A DNA stretch of 50,341 nucleotides from an uncultured bacterium (GCA_958349055.1 CATWBO010000015.1:1-50341), one strand, 5' to 3'; positions 1 to 9,515 are shown, counted from the first letter of the stretch. Notes: generated from the letters alone by a model not told the origin. Numbers and translations: made by a program.

Positions 1-54
1 CCTATGACGTTCTGATTCGTAGTCAGACCCTCTATCCAGCTGAGGTAACGCCGC
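1..54 (-). tRNA. tRNA-Arg(ACG), 3' part cut by window edge
   Basis: The minus strand reads a 7-nt acceptor arm, U8-A9, a D-arm and the anticodon stem TCTGA, loop CTACGAA, stem TCAGA. The anticodon is ACG (arginine). The 5' end is at 54, and the T-arm and 3' end lie outside the window. Confidence 0.85.
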
Positions 55-65
55 AGCGCAAGACA

Positions 66-95
66 TATAAAACCACTTTAGCTTATTGGAGTCAA
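66..95 (-). promoter_or_regulatory. Promoter of tRNA-Arg
   Basis: On the minus strand, TTGACT (95-90) and TTTATA (71-66) are separated by 18 nt, just upstream of the tRNA 5' end at 54. Confidence 0.5.
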
Positions 96-131
96 GCACA
101 ATCTCAAACTTTTTTGTGGAACGCAGTTTTG

Positions 132-509
132 TCATGCTGCTCCGCATATACCGTCGTTCCCCGTACGATCGATTGGCTTTTCGATCACGTCAAACTTAGC
201 ATCAAGTTCCCTCAGGAGCGATCTCACCCGCTGGGCGCAATCATAATCGGCAAACGAGATACTCAACATGCGAGCAACCTGGTTAGATGTCCGGACCCCA
301 TAGAAATGCTCCAGGGCCACAAGCCCCTCGTGCGCCACAAACGTCTCAACCACATGCGGCGACTCCTCAAAGCACCATTGGGTCAACGGACCCTCGCTCG
401 TCTGTCGAACCACCAGGCCACCCATGCCAGACGGCTCACACGTTACAAGCAGGTACTCCCCGCCCTCGTCGCTCTCAAACAAAACCACCCGATCATCAAA
501 CAGCTCCAT
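132..509 (-). CDS. Hypothetical protein, possibly SOS-regulated
   Basis: This encodes a 125-residue soluble acidic protein with no signal peptide or membrane segment, and I do not recognise its family. The ATG at 509 is preceded by AAAGGGG with good spacing, which supports translation. The N-terminal half looks beta-rich (residues 1-40), followed by a stretch containing VVETFVAHEGLVALEHF. An SOS-box-like palindrome lies about 60 bp upstream of the start, so induction by DNA damage is possible, although nothing in the protein itself points to a repair role. It stands alone between tRNA-Arg and serS on the same strand. The gene is likely real; its function is unknown. Confidence 0.7.
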   Translation of the reverse strand: MELFDDRVVLFESDEGGEYLLVTCEPSGMGGLVVRQTSEGPLTQWCFEESPHVVETFVAHEGLVALEHFYGVRTSNQVARMLSISFADYDCAQRVRSLLRELDAKFDVIEKPIDRTGNDGICGAA

Positions 510-569
510 CGCATCCCCTTTCTCTCGCTCTTATCTAGTAAAAGCATAGCAGGTAGATGACTGTATACA

Positions 570-583
570 GAACATTTGTTCGT
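570..583 (-). promoter_or_regulatory. LexA/SOS-box-like palindrome
   Basis: The minus strand reads CGAACAAATGTTCT. It matches 13 of 14 positions of the Gram-positive SOS box CGAACRNRYGTTYC as I recall it, and lies about 60 bp upstream of the ATG at 509. Confidence 0.5.
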
Positions 584-635
584 GTATTATCTATTGAGCT
601 GTCCGCACGGCATGGTATGGACCTGCGCACGAAAT

Positions 636-659
636 AGGGCGCCCCCGAAGGAGCGCCCT
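636..659 (-). terminator. Terminator after serS
   Basis: A 7-bp GC stem (AGGGCGC/GCGCCCT) lies 24 bp past the serS stop. The following T-run is weak. Confidence 0.6.
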
Positions 660-682
660 TGCATATCGCCTATGCAGCCAAG

Positions 683-1966
683 TTACGCGACCGGCTCGAT
701 CTTCTCGAGGCCGCCCATGTAGGGACGCAGGACCTCGGGGATCGTGATGGTGCCGTCGGCGTTCTGGTAGTTCTCCAGAATGGCAGCCATGGTACGACCA
801 GCCGGCAGGCCGGAACCGTTAAGGGTGTGCAGGTAGCGCGAACCCTTGAAGTTCTCGGGGTCGCGATACTTGATGTTGGCGCGACGGGCCTGGAAGTCAC
901 CGCAGTTGGAGCAGGAGCTGATCTCCTTGTAGGCGTTGTAGCTCGGCAGCCAGACCTCGATGTCGTAGGTCTGACGGGCAGAGAAGCCCAAGTCGCCGGT
1001 GCACAGGCTAATCACGCGATACGGAAGGCCCAGCTGCTGCAGCAGGTACTCGGCCTCGGCGGTCATGCTCTCGAGCTCCTCGTCGGACTCCTCCGGCTTA
1101 GCGAACTTGACCATCTCGACCTTGTCGAACTCGTGCTGACGGATGATGCCACGGGTATCGCGACCGGCGGAACCGGCCTCCTCGCGGAAGCAGGGGGTGA
1201 AGGCGGTGTAGCGGCGCGGCAGGGTGTCGGCGTCGAGGACCTCACCGGCGTGCAGGTTGGTGAGCACGACCTCGGCGGTAGGGATCAGGAAGTTATCGCC
1301 CGAGACGTGATAGGCGTCGTCCTCAAACTTGGGCAGCTGGCCCGTACCGAACATGGTCTGACGCTTGACGACGATGGGCGGCCACCACTCCTTAAAGCCA
1401 CGGCTCGTGTGCGTGTCAAGGAAGAAGTTGATGAGGGCGCGCTCAAGACGGGCGCCGGCGCCACCCAGAACGGTGAAGCGGCTGCCGGAGAGCTTGTTGC
1501 CGCGCTCGAAGTCGAGGATGTCCAGATCGGTGCCCAGATCCCAGTGCGGCTTAAAGTCGAAGTCGAACTCGCGCGGGGTGCCCCAGCGGCGACGCTCGAT
1601 GTTCTCGTCCTCGTCCTTACCGTACGGGGTGGCATCGCACGGAATGTTGGGCAGGTGAGCCATGAAGTCGTACTGCTCCTGCTCGAGAGCAGTGCGGCGC
1701 TCGGCCAGACCGTCAATCTTCTCGTTGACGGCGCGCACGGCCTCCTTGGCGGCCTCGGCCTCGTCCTTCTTGCCCTCCTTCATCAGGGCGCCGATCTTCT
1801 TGGACTCGGCGTTGCGCGTGGCTTGAAGTTCCTCGACCTCGGTGATGACGGCACGACGCTCGTCGTCGAGCTCAAAGAACTTCTCGCGATCCCAAGACGT
1901 CTGGCGGTTAGCCATGGCGACATCGATGGCATCGGGGTTCTCGCGAACAAACTTGATATCAAGCAT
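683..1966 (-). CDS. serS: Seryl-tRNA synthetase
   Basis: This is a class II synthetase of 427 residues that charges tRNA-Ser in the cytoplasm. The N-terminal roughly 110 residues form the tRNA-binding coiled-coil arm. Motif 2 is visible in the stretch FREEAGSAGRDTRGIIRQHEF, and motif 3 in GRTMAAILENYQ near the C-terminus. The start is set at the ATG at 1966 because GGAGGA (1976-1971) lies directly upstream; an in-frame ATG nine codons earlier lacks a comparable site. Length and motifs are normal for bacterial SerS. It is divergent from the small membrane gene at 2078, with a shared promoter region between them. Confidence 0.97.
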   Translation of the reverse strand: MLDIKFVRENPDAIDVAMANRQTSWDREKFFELDDERRAVITEVEELQATRNAESKKIGALMKEGKKDEAEAAKEAVRAVNEKIDGLAERRTALEQEQYDFMAHLPNIPCDATPYGKDEDENIERRRWGTPREFDFDFKPHWDLGTDLDILDFERGNKLSGSRFTVLGGAGARLERALINFFLDTHTSRGFKEWWPPIVVKRQTMFGTGQLPKFEDDAYHVSGDNFLIPTAEVVLTNLHAGEVLDADTLPRRYTAFTPCFREEAGSAGRDTRGIIRQHEFDKVEMVKFAKPEESDEELESMTAEAEYLLQQLGLPYRVISLCTGDLGFSARQTYDIEVWLPSYNAYKEISSCSNCGDFQARRANIKYRDPENFKGSRYLHTLNGSGLPAGRTMAAILENYQNADGTITIPEVLRPYMGGLEKIEPVA

Positions 1967-1996
1967 TAGATCCTCCGGCGATATACATTCCATTTA

Positions 1997-2050
1997 GGTT
2001 GCAACCTTGTACATGTATGGGCAAGTATATACTTATGAGCGTTTACGACC
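1997..2050. promoter_or_regulatory. Divergent promoter region with two palindromes
   Basis: The serS and 57-residue gene starts are 111 bp apart. The gap holds GGTTGCAACC (1997-2006) and AAGTATATACTT (2023-2034). The second overlaps plausible -10 hexamers in both directions (TATACT on minus). Confidence 0.4.
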
Positions 2051-2077
2051 CAACTCAACTACGCAAGAAGGCACCCA

Positions 2078-2251
2078 ATGGACGCAGTTTTTTCCTTTTT
2101 GTTTGGCACCCGCACCGGTTTTGCCATCCTTTTCGCCGGCGGCATCCTGCTGTTTGCGATTATTGCCTTTGTAATGGAGAAGCGCACCCATAAGATGTAT
2201 GTCGACCGCGGCCCCAAGTCCGAGGACGAAGAAGACAGCTTCTGGGACTAA
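2078..2251 (+). CDS. Small single-pass membrane protein
   Basis: This is a 57-residue protein, easily missed because of its size. It starts MDAVFSFLFGTRTG and continues with a hydrophobic helix (FAILFAGGILLFAIIAFV, about residues 14-31). A basic juxtamembrane segment (MEKRTHKMYVDRG) and an acidic tail ending DSFWD follow. This topology is typical of small inner-membrane proteins with the tail in the cytoplasm. AGAAGG lies about six bases upstream of the ATG. It is divergent from serS. No family is recognised; the clean reading frame, ribosome-binding site and membrane topology support a real gene. Confidence 0.7.
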   Translation: MDAVFSFLFGTRTGFAILFAGGILLFAIIAFVMEKRTHKMYVDRGPKSEDEEDSFWD

Positions 2252-2255
2252 CCTG

Positions 2256-2402
2256 CCAAAAAGGGACAGGTTTACTTTGGTCGGTTTTATCTGGGCAAAC
2301 GCAAGTGCCCCGCAACTGGAATTGAGCCAGTTGCGGGGCGCTTTTCGCTAAAAGGACAAAACCGCAGGAAAAACCTGCCAACATAAACCTGTCCCTTTTT
2401 GG
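2256..2402. repeat. 19-bp perfect inverted repeat around a terminator
   Basis: CCAAAAAGGGACAGGTTTA (2256-2274) is the exact reverse complement of 2384-2402. Direct repeats AACCTGCCAA and GGTCGGTTTTA accompany both arms, and a terminator hairpin sits between them. Confidence 0.85.
2305..2341. terminator. Bidirectional terminator
   Basis: A 15-bp stem (2305-2319 with 2327-2341) has a 7-nt loop. It lies between the 57-residue gene (+) and proC (-), which converge here. Confidence 0.75.
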
Positions 2403-2408
2403 TCGGTT

Positions 2409-3179
2409 TTACTGGAGGGTTGCGTCGATTGCCTTGACTAGGGCGCTGCGCATGCCGGCGTCCTCGAGCGCAACGACGCCCTTGATGGTGGCACCGCCGG
2501 GCGAGCACACGGCATCCTTCATCGCCGCAGGATGCTGGCCAGTTGCAAGCTGCAGCTTTGCCGTACCCAGCACCATCTGGCTCACAATGCGATAGGCATC
2601 GGCGCGCGGGATACCGTGCTTGACCGCCGCATCGCCCAGGGCCTCGATCGCCATGGCGACGAATGCCGGAGCGCAACCACCCACCGTGCCGCCCACAAAC
2701 AGCAGGCTCGTATCGAGCTCGACGACAGCGCCAAGCTTACCGAGCAGGTCGAGCACAACAGCACGCTGCTCGCCGTTGAGCGTAGAGGACTTTTCGCAGG
2801 CGATGACACCCTCGCCCACCGAAACCGGCGTGTTGGGCACCGTCGAGATATGCGCGACGCCCGGCAGGACCTGCTCCCACTTGGCACTGTCCCAGGTCCA
2901 GGCAACCGACAGAACGACCTTTTTGGCAAGAGCATCCTTGAGCGGGGCGAATACCTTCTCAATCATGTACGGCTTGACCGCAGCGACCACGATATCGGAT
3001 GCGGCGACAACCTCGGCGGCATCGTGGCAAGCGGCCATCCCGCGCGCCTCACAGCGCTCAACCAGTGCGTCGTAGCGACCCGCACAGGCGCACATGTCGC
3101 TCGCAGCTACACCGGCAGCGATCCAGCCATCAGCCATAGCGCTCGCCATATTGCCAAAACCGACAAATCCAATCTTCAT
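2409..3179 (-). CDS. proC: Pyrroline-5-carboxylate reductase
   Basis: This 256-residue enzyme performs the last step of proline synthesis, reducing pyrroline-5-carboxylate with NAD(P)H. The N-terminus carries the Rossmann signature MKIGFVGFGNMASAMADG. The C-terminal dimerisation domain contains the family stretch starting CSPGGATIKGV. The start at 3179 is chosen because AAAGGA lies about nine bases upstream and the Rossmann strand begins there; an ATG eight codons earlier would only add a non-conserved leader. It lies 73 bp downstream of rlmH on the same strand and may be co-transcribed. Confidence 0.93.
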   Translation of the reverse strand: MKIGFVGFGNMASAMADGWIAAGVAASDMCACAGRYDALVERCEARGMAACHDAAEVVAASDIVVAAVKPYMIEKVFAPLKDALAKKVVLSVAWTWDSAKWEQVLPGVAHISTVPNTPVSVGEGVIACEKSSTLNGEQRAVVLDLLGKLGAVVELDTSLLFVGGTVGGCAPAFVAMAIEALGDAAVKHGIPRADAYRIVSQMVLGTAKLQLATGQHPAAMKDAVCSPGGATIKGVVALEDAGMRSALVKAIDATLQ

Positions 3180-3252
3180 ATCACATAGTCCTTTCAGACA
3201 CATTCCTCAGAACGAAAGGTATTGTCCCACGCTATTGTTTCGTATTGCCGAC

Positions 3253-3723
3253 CTATTTGTGATACGGCTCGCCACGGCTGATCTTGCAGGCACGGTAAAT
3301 CTGCTCTAGCAGCACCACACGCGCCAGGTTATGCGGCAAGGTAATGCGTCCAAAGCTGAGCATCTCGTCGGCGCGGGCGCGCACCTCATCACTCACGCCG
3401 TCCGAACCGCCGATTACAAAGGCAATGTCGCTGCTGCCTCGCAGCATAAGATCGTCGAGCCTCGCCGAGAGCTCCTCGCTCGAACGCTCCTTGCCCTCAA
3501 TGGCCAGCAAGATCACATGCGCTCGAGACGGCAAGGCAGCAAGAATCGCCGCCCCCTCCTTGTCACGCGCAGCATCCACACCGCCCGCCTTAGCCGGGTC
3601 GATATCGGCCACCTCGCGGATATCCACCTTGGCATAGGCACCCAGGCGCTTGGTGTACTCAGCGCACGCGTCCTTCCAAAAGCGCTCCTTGAGCTTACCA
3701 ACACAAACGACGGTGTATTTCAC
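3253..3723 (-). CDS. rlmH: 23S rRNA (pseudouridine-1915-N3) methyltransferase
   Basis: This 156-residue SPOUT-fold enzyme methylates the pseudouridine at 1915 of 23S rRNA on assembled ribosomes. The N-terminus MKYTVVCVGKLKERFW, the central FVIGGSDGVSDEVRARAD and the C-terminal LARVVLLEQIYRA and YHK end are the RlmH signatures, and the length is exactly typical. The start codon is GTG at 3723. It follows the SPFH gene with a 6-bp gap, so the two are very likely one operon. Confidence 0.95.
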   Translation of the reverse strand: MKYTVVCVGKLKERFWKDACAEYTKRLGAYAKVDIREVADIDPAKAGGVDAARDKEGAAILAALPSRAHVILLAIEGKERSSEELSARLDDLMLRGSSDIAFVIGGSDGVSDEVRARADEMLSFGRITLPHNLARVVLLEQIYRACKISRGEPYHK

Positions 3724-3729
3724 GCGCGC

Positions 3730-4668
3730 CTACTCCTTCGAATCGTTTTGAACTTTGCCGGCGGCCAGCATCTGCTCGAACATCGAGGCCGACTGCGAAA
3801 AGTCGCTCGGCAACACGACCGTCGAGTTTTTGCCCGTACGTGCGAACTCCGTCATCATCTCGGTCCACTGCGTAAACATGAACAGCTGGTTGGCCTCATC
3901 GTTGCCAACGCCCGTCTCCTGGATAATCTCGAGCGAATCCTTGATGCCCAGCGCGATGGCCTTGCGCTGGTTGGCGATGCCTTCGCCTGCCTTTTCCATC
4001 GCCTCGGCCTCGGCGGTCGCCTCGGTGACGCGCTTGATGCGGTCGGCCTCGGCGAGCTCCTGCGCGGCAGCGCGCTTGCGCTGGGCAGCGTTGATGTCGT
4101 TCATGGAGTTCTCAACCTCGGTCGGCAGTGCGATTTTGGTGATGAGCGTCGACACAAGGGTGAAGCCGTAGGCGGCCATCTGCTCGGAAACGGTAGCGTT
4201 GACATCCTTGGCGATGTCATCCTTCTTGGCAAAGACCTCATCGAGTGTGTAGACGGGGATGGAGGAGCGCAGGGCATCGGTGATGAAGTCGCGCATCTGG
4301 TCGACGGGCTCCTGCAGCATGTAGTAGCTCTTGTAGATGCCCGAATCTGCCGGGCCGGCGCCCATGTCGTAGCTCACGTGGTACTGAGCGGAGACCTCAA
4401 GGCCGATAGTCACGTTGTCCTGGGTCTTAACGTCGATGCCAAAACCGTTTTTCATGGTGCGCAGGCTCACCGTGGCGGCCTTGCGGTCGATCACGGGCAC
4501 CTTCACGTGGAAGCCCGCGTTGACGATACGATTGAACTTACCCAAGCGCTCGATGATCACAGCGTGCTGCTGCTCAACGACGTAGCAGGCGTTGGGGACC
4601 AGCAGCAACAGGATGATGATGGGAATCAAAAGGCTGGTAAGGGCGGCGATGATACCGGAAAACAGCAT
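3730..4668 (-). CDS. SPFH/stomatin-prohibitin family membrane protein
   Basis: This 312-residue protein has one N-terminal membrane segment (about residues 5-27, IAALTSLLIPIIILLLLVPNACYVV). An SPFH domain follows, with the typical QQHAVIIERLGKFNRIVNAGFHVKVPVIDR start. An Ala/Glu-rich coiled coil occupies about residues 190-255 (AAQRKRAAAQELAEADRIKRVTE region). Such proteins oligomerise as membrane scaffolds, and the bacterial family is related to QmcA/HflK. GGAGAG precedes the ATG at 4668. It is the first gene before rlmH. The specific substrate or partner protease cannot be told from sequence. Confidence 0.88.
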   Translation of the reverse strand: MLFSGIIAALTSLLIPIIILLLLVPNACYVVEQQHAVIIERLGKFNRIVNAGFHVKVPVIDRKAATVSLRTMKNGFGIDVKTQDNVTIGLEVSAQYHVSYDMGAGPADSGIYKSYYMLQEPVDQMRDFITDALRSSIPVYTLDEVFAKKDDIAKDVNATVSEQMAAYGFTLVSTLITKIALPTEVENSMNDINAAQRKRAAAQELAEADRIKRVTEATAEAEAMEKAGEGIANQRKAIALGIKDSLEIIQETGVGNDEANQLFMFTQWTEMMTEFARTGKNSTVVLPSDFSQSASMFEQMLAAGKVQNDSKE

Positions 4669-4736
4669 GGTCTCTCCTCTGATAGGAACACGTTGGCATT
4701 AGGATACCCGTCCAAGGAGATCGTGCATAACAAAAA

Positions 4737-4755
4737 AGCTCCCATTGCTGGGAGC
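4737..4755 (-). terminator. Duplicate of the tRNA-Leu terminator
   Basis: On the minus strand, AGCTCCCA/TGGGAGCT is followed by TTTTTT. It is identical to the hairpin at 4926-4944. Confidence 0.7.
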
Positions 4756-4925
4756 TCTTTCAATCAATGGTGCGGGCGAAAGGACGTCCGCGTATCCGCT
4801 TCGCGGATCCGCACCGGCATCGGCCGCCTGCCGGCGTCCTCGCCAGCTCGCTAAAAACGCTCCGCGTTTTCTTGACGCTCGCTCCTTCGCAGGTTCAAGT
4901 CCCTGCGATGGGCACATAACAAAAA

Positions 4926-4944
4926 AGCTCCCATTGCTGGGAGC
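4926..4944 (-). terminator. Terminator after tRNA-Leu
   Basis: An 8-bp stem with a six-T run begins 12 nt past the tRNA CCA. Confidence 0.8.
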
Positions 4945-4956
4945 TCTTTCATTTAA

Positions 4957-5043
4957 TGGTGCGGGCGAAAGGACTTGAACCTTCATGGGGTTGCCCCCAT
5001 ACGGACCTGAACCGTACGCGTCTGCCAATTCCGCCACGCCCGC
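4957..5043 (-). tRNA. tRNA-Leu(CAG)
   Basis: The gene has the full cloverleaf with the long variable arm of class II tRNAs (GGGG CAA CCCC). The acceptor is GCGGGCG/CGCCCGC, the anticodon loop TTCAGGT (anticodon CAG), and CCA is encoded. It lies just after tatD on the same strand. Confidence 0.95.
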
Positions 5044-5054
5044 GTGCAGGAATT

Positions 5055-5083
5055 AGAATAACGGAGCGCCACCGCGAACGCAA
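5055..5083 (-). promoter_or_regulatory. Promoter of tRNA-Leu
   Basis: TTGCGT (5083-5078) and TATTCT (5060-5055) with a 17-nt spacer lie 12 bp upstream of the tRNA 5' end. Confidence 0.6.
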
Positions 5084-5086
5084 GAA

Positions 5087-6004
5087 CTATTTTTGAAAAA
5101 GTTTGCAGGCATTTTCCCAAGCGGCATGCGCGATTGTTTCGGCGTCCTCACCAGTGCGATCGACACGGTCGTTAACCAGCGCGTTTGCCGTAATGGAGAT
5201 CATTGCGGGCTCGCATTCAAGACCGCGGATGGGCTCCGGAGCCATATACGGGCAATCCGTCTCGAACAAAATGCGATCGAGTGGGGTTGCCGCAAATGCC
5301 TCGCGCACGTCGTCGTTGCGCTTAAAGGTGGCCGCACCACCATAGGCGATATAGCAGCCCAGCTCCACAAAGCGCCCCATCGTGGCGCGGTCCTCGCCAA
5401 AACAGTGCAGCACACAACCGGCCTGGGGCACGCCCACCTCACGAAGCACGTTGTACGCATCCATATGCGAGGTGCGCTCCCCATCCGAGTCCTCGTGCCG
5501 CAGGTGCAACTCCACCGGCACATTGCGGCGCACGGCGACTTCGAGCTGACGTGCCATGCAATCAATCTGCACGCTGTGGGGCGCCGGCGTGATGTCGTCG
5601 TCGTAATCCATGTGGTAGTCCAGACCGATTTCGCCAATACCGGCGCACAAAGGGTCATCAAGCGCAGCAACAACCTGCGCGTGAACGTCGTCGGTATAGT
5701 CCGGCGCGCCATACGGATGCACGCCGGCAAGATACTTGATCTGCGGGATATCCTGCATCGGCAGAATCTCGCGCGTCAGCCAGTCGCTATAGTCCGTCAC
5801 GCCGCGCTTATCGGCAATGGGATCGAAGACCGTCACCAACAGGTCGATGCCCGCCGCCTTGGCACGCACGAGTGTCTCGGGCACATCCTTGCCCCAGAAC
5901 GAAAGCAGATGCGCATGTGTGTCGGCAAGCGGTGCCAAGGGCACGGGACAAGCAACCGTCTTCTTTTTCTTGGTAAACGTCACGCGGTCGGTATTAAGCG
6001 TCAT
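5087..6004 (-). CDS. tatD: TatD family metal-dependent deoxyribonuclease
   Basis: This 305-residue amidohydrolase-fold nuclease has all metal-ligand motifs in order: ADTHAHLL (HxH), GEIGLDYH (Glu), LHLRHED (His), CVLHCFGED (His) and FETDCPYM (Asp). Family members are 3'-5' exonucleases in DNA/RNA quality control. The start at 6004 (MTLNTDRV) has GGGAG eight bases upstream and overlaps the rsmA stop by 11 bp, which indicates translational coupling. A KKKKT basic patch precedes the catalytic domain. A tatD-rsmA-metG grouping is common in Gram-positive bacteria. Confidence 0.93.
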   Translation of the reverse strand: MTLNTDRVTFTKKKKTVACPVPLAPLADTHAHLLSFWGKDVPETLVRAKAAGIDLLVTVFDPIADKRGVTDYSDWLTREILPMQDIPQIKYLAGVHPYGAPDYTDDVHAQVVAALDDPLCAGIGEIGLDYHMDYDDDITPAPHSVQIDCMARQLEVAVRRNVPVELHLRHEDSDGERTSHMDAYNVLREVGVPQAGCVLHCFGEDRATMGRFVELGCYIAYGGAATFKRNDDVREAFAATPLDRILFETDCPYMAPEPIRGLECEPAMISITANALVNDRVDRTGEDAETIAHAAWENACKLFQK

Positions 6005-6854
6005 GGGAAAGCTCCCGAGCCAGGCGCACAAAGGCGGCGACGTCGAGCGTCTCGGCGCGCGTGGTGGGTGCGATACCGCAAGCCTCAAAGGCGGCATCGA
6101 GCACGTCCTTGGCAAAGCCGTTGGCGCTCATGGAATTGCGGATGGTCTTGCGGCGCTGGGCAAATGCAGCATCAATCACGCGGGCCACAAATTCGCGATC
6201 GAGCCCTTCGGGTACCACACCGTCAACACGGTCGATACGCACGACGGCCGAGTCCACGTGCGGCGCCGGCATAAAGCAACGCGGCGGCACCTCAAAGCGA
6301 CCCGTCACCTGCGCATACAGGCCGAGCTTTGCCGTATAGCCGCCATAGGTCTTGTTGCCCGGCACTGCGGCAATGCGATCGGCAACCTCCTTTTGCACCA
6401 TGACGACAGCGCGCTTAAGCGCGGGCATCGTCTGGAAGAACTGAAGGATGATCGTCGCCGCCACGTTATAGGGCAGATTCGCGACAAACACCGTGGGTTC
6501 ACCACCGGCGGCCTGCTCAATCTGCTCCGGCGTCACCTTGAGCGCATCGCCCATGATAAAGCGGAAGTTGGCATAGTCGGCGGCGTGGGCATCGAGCACC
6601 GGCTCAAGCTCAGGATCGGCCTCAATCGACGTAACGCACGCCGCCTCCTGCAGCAGGGCCAACGTCAGCGTGCCGCAACCCGGGCCGACCTCGAGCACGC
6701 GCTCATCGCCCGCAAGCTCAGCGAGCTCACAGATACGTTCGATCACATGGTTGTCGATCAGGAAGTTTTGGCCCAGGCGATGCTTGGTCGCAAGGCCAAA
6801 CTCCTCTAGCAGCTCCCTAGTTGCCGTGGGGTTTGCCAAAGGCGAAGTTGTCAT
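5994..6854 (-). CDS. rsmA: 16S rRNA dimethyladenosine transferase
   Basis: RsmA (KsgA) dimethylates the two adjacent adenines in the 3' terminal helix of 16S rRNA late in small-subunit assembly. The 286-residue protein shows the N-terminal GLATKHRLGQNFLID signature, the SAM-binding VLEVGPGCGTLTLALL and the catalytic NLPYNVA motif (adenine-N6 methylase type). The C-terminal domain is normal in length. GGAGGCAACC precedes the ATG at 6854. A terminator-like hairpin separates it from metG upstream, so it may be partly independent of metG. Confidence 0.96.
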   Translation of the reverse strand: MTTSPLANPTATRELLEEFGLATKHRLGQNFLIDNHVIERICELAELAGDERVLEVGPGCGTLTLALLQEAACVTSIEADPELEPVLDAHAADYANFRFIMGDALKVTPEQIEQAAGGEPTVFVANLPYNVAATIILQFFQTMPALKRAVVMVQKEVADRIAAVPGNKTYGGYTAKLGLYAQVTGRFEVPPRCFMPAPHVDSAVVRIDRVDGVVPEGLDREFVARVIDAAFAQRRKTIRNSMSANGFAKDVLDAAFEACGIAPTTRAETLDVAAFVRLARELSHDA

Positions 6855-6892
6855 GGTTGCCTCCTTAACATGGTGGCTGCATCGTAAAGTAA

Positions 6893-6924
6893 AAGGGCAT
6901 GGACCGTTGCGGCCATGCCCTTAC
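6893..6924 (-). terminator. Terminator between metG and rsmA
   Basis: On the minus strand, a 10-bp stem AAGGGCATGG/CCATGCCCTT runs into TTTTACTTT, downstream of the metG stop. Confidence 0.65.
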
Positions 6925-6965
6925 CGTTACACAGCAAATTGCCGATATGGCACTCGCGCGACGTC

Positions 6966-8567
<1,602 letters not shown>

Positions 8568-8636
8568 GGGGTCTGTCCTCCAGAAAAACGTTGCATACAG
8601 GGGATGATTCTAACGCAAGGGCTGGATATCCTCCAT

Positions 8637-9515
8637 CTATTGCATATCGAGCACCATGGCATAGACATCGCGCTTGCGGCGCGAATACTTCTGCGACAGG
8701 CGCTTTGCCACCGCGGAGGCGGGCTCGCCCTCCTCGAGCGCGGCGCGGATATCATCGCGCAGGGCCTCGTCGGGGTCTACGGCAGTGGCGCCAACCGGCG
8801 CTATGCCGGCCTCCTCGTCTTCACTCGGCGGCGCGATGACCAGCGCAATCTCGCCTTTTACCTCGCCACGGGCACGCAGCTCCTCGGCAAGCTGGGCGGC
8901 AGACCCGCGCAAGACTTCCTCGTGCAGCTTGGTGAGCTCGCGGCAGACGGCAACCTCGCGCTGGGGAAAGACCTCGGCCACGGCCTCGAGCGTCGCCACA
9001 ATGCGATGTGGAGACTCGTAGAAGATGAGTGCGCCGGGCACCACGGCAAGACGTTGCAGGCGACGCACGCGGTCGCCGTGTTTGCGGCCCAAAAAGCCCT
9101 CGAAGAAAAAATGCTCGCAGGGAATACCGGACGACACGAGCGCCGTGACGCATGCGGAAGGTCCGGGGATGACCTCGACGGGCACATCGGCCTCGCGCGC
9201 CGCCTCGACCAGAGCCTGGCCGGGGTCGGACACGCTCGGCATGCCGGCATCCGAGGCAAAGGCAAGGGTCTCCCCCGCCAGCAGGCGGTCGACCAGGCCG
9301 GCCGCGCGACTTGCGATCACGTTCTCGTCGCAACGGACGAGCGGCTTGGAGATACCCAGGTGCATCAGCAGCTTTGAGGTCACGCGCGTGTCCTCGCAGC
9401 AGATGGCATCGGCGGCGGCAAATGCCTCGCCGACGCGCGGGGACAAGTCACCCAGGTTACCGATGGGCGTACCGACCACATAGAGTTTGCCCGTGCGGGC
9501 GCTGTTTTGCGTCAT
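8637..9515 (-). CDS. rsmI: 16S rRNA (cytidine-1402-2'-O)-methyltransferase
   Basis: RsmI 2'-O-methylates C1402 in the 16S rRNA decoding centre. The 292-residue protein has the SAM tetrapyrrole-methylase-like fold, seen in KLYVVGTPIGNLGDLSPR at the N-terminus, the GMPSVSDPGQALV loop and the SGIPCEHFFFEGFLGRK stretch. The C-terminal tail is helical and basic (VAKRLSQKYSRRKRD). It starts six bases after the stop of the GH5-like gene, so the two are probably co-transcribed and continue into metG. Confidence 0.95.
   Translation of the reverse strand: MTQNSARTGKLYVVGTPIGNLGDLSPRVGEAFAAADAICCEDTRVTSKLLMHLGISKPLVRCDENVIASRAAGLVDRLLAGETLAFASDAGMPSVSDPGQALVEAAREADVPVEVIPGPSACVTALVSSGIPCEHFFFEGFLGRKHGDRVRRLQRLAVVPGALIFYESPHRIVATLEAVAEVFPQREVAVCRELTKLHEEVLRGSAAQLAEELRARGEVKGEIALVIAPPSEDEEAGIAPVGATAVDPDEALRDDIRAALEEGEPASAVAKRLSQKYSRRKRDVYAMVLDMQ

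Larger units (their letters stand above)
4726..4974. repeat. 189-bp-offset direct repeat of terminator plus tRNA-Leu 3' end
   Basis: About 60 bp recur at 4726-4785 and 4915-4974: a terminator hairpin followed by the last 18 nt of tRNA-Leu including CCA. Only about four bases differ, just after the terminator. The unique interval holds no gene. It includes a GC-rich stretch and a T-arm-like sequence (4889-4908) in the opposite orientation. Confidence 0.85.

Noticed and set aside
659..1969. A 436-residue plus-strand open frame
   Set aside because: It lies antisense over serS with a repetitive Leu/Val/Gly/Ala-rich composition, as expected for a shadow of high-GC coding DNA, and has no homologous features.
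4699..5037. A 112-residue open frame starting MAELADAYGSG
   Set aside because: It is a translation of the tRNA-Leu gene and its duplicated terminator, a known spurious protein pattern.
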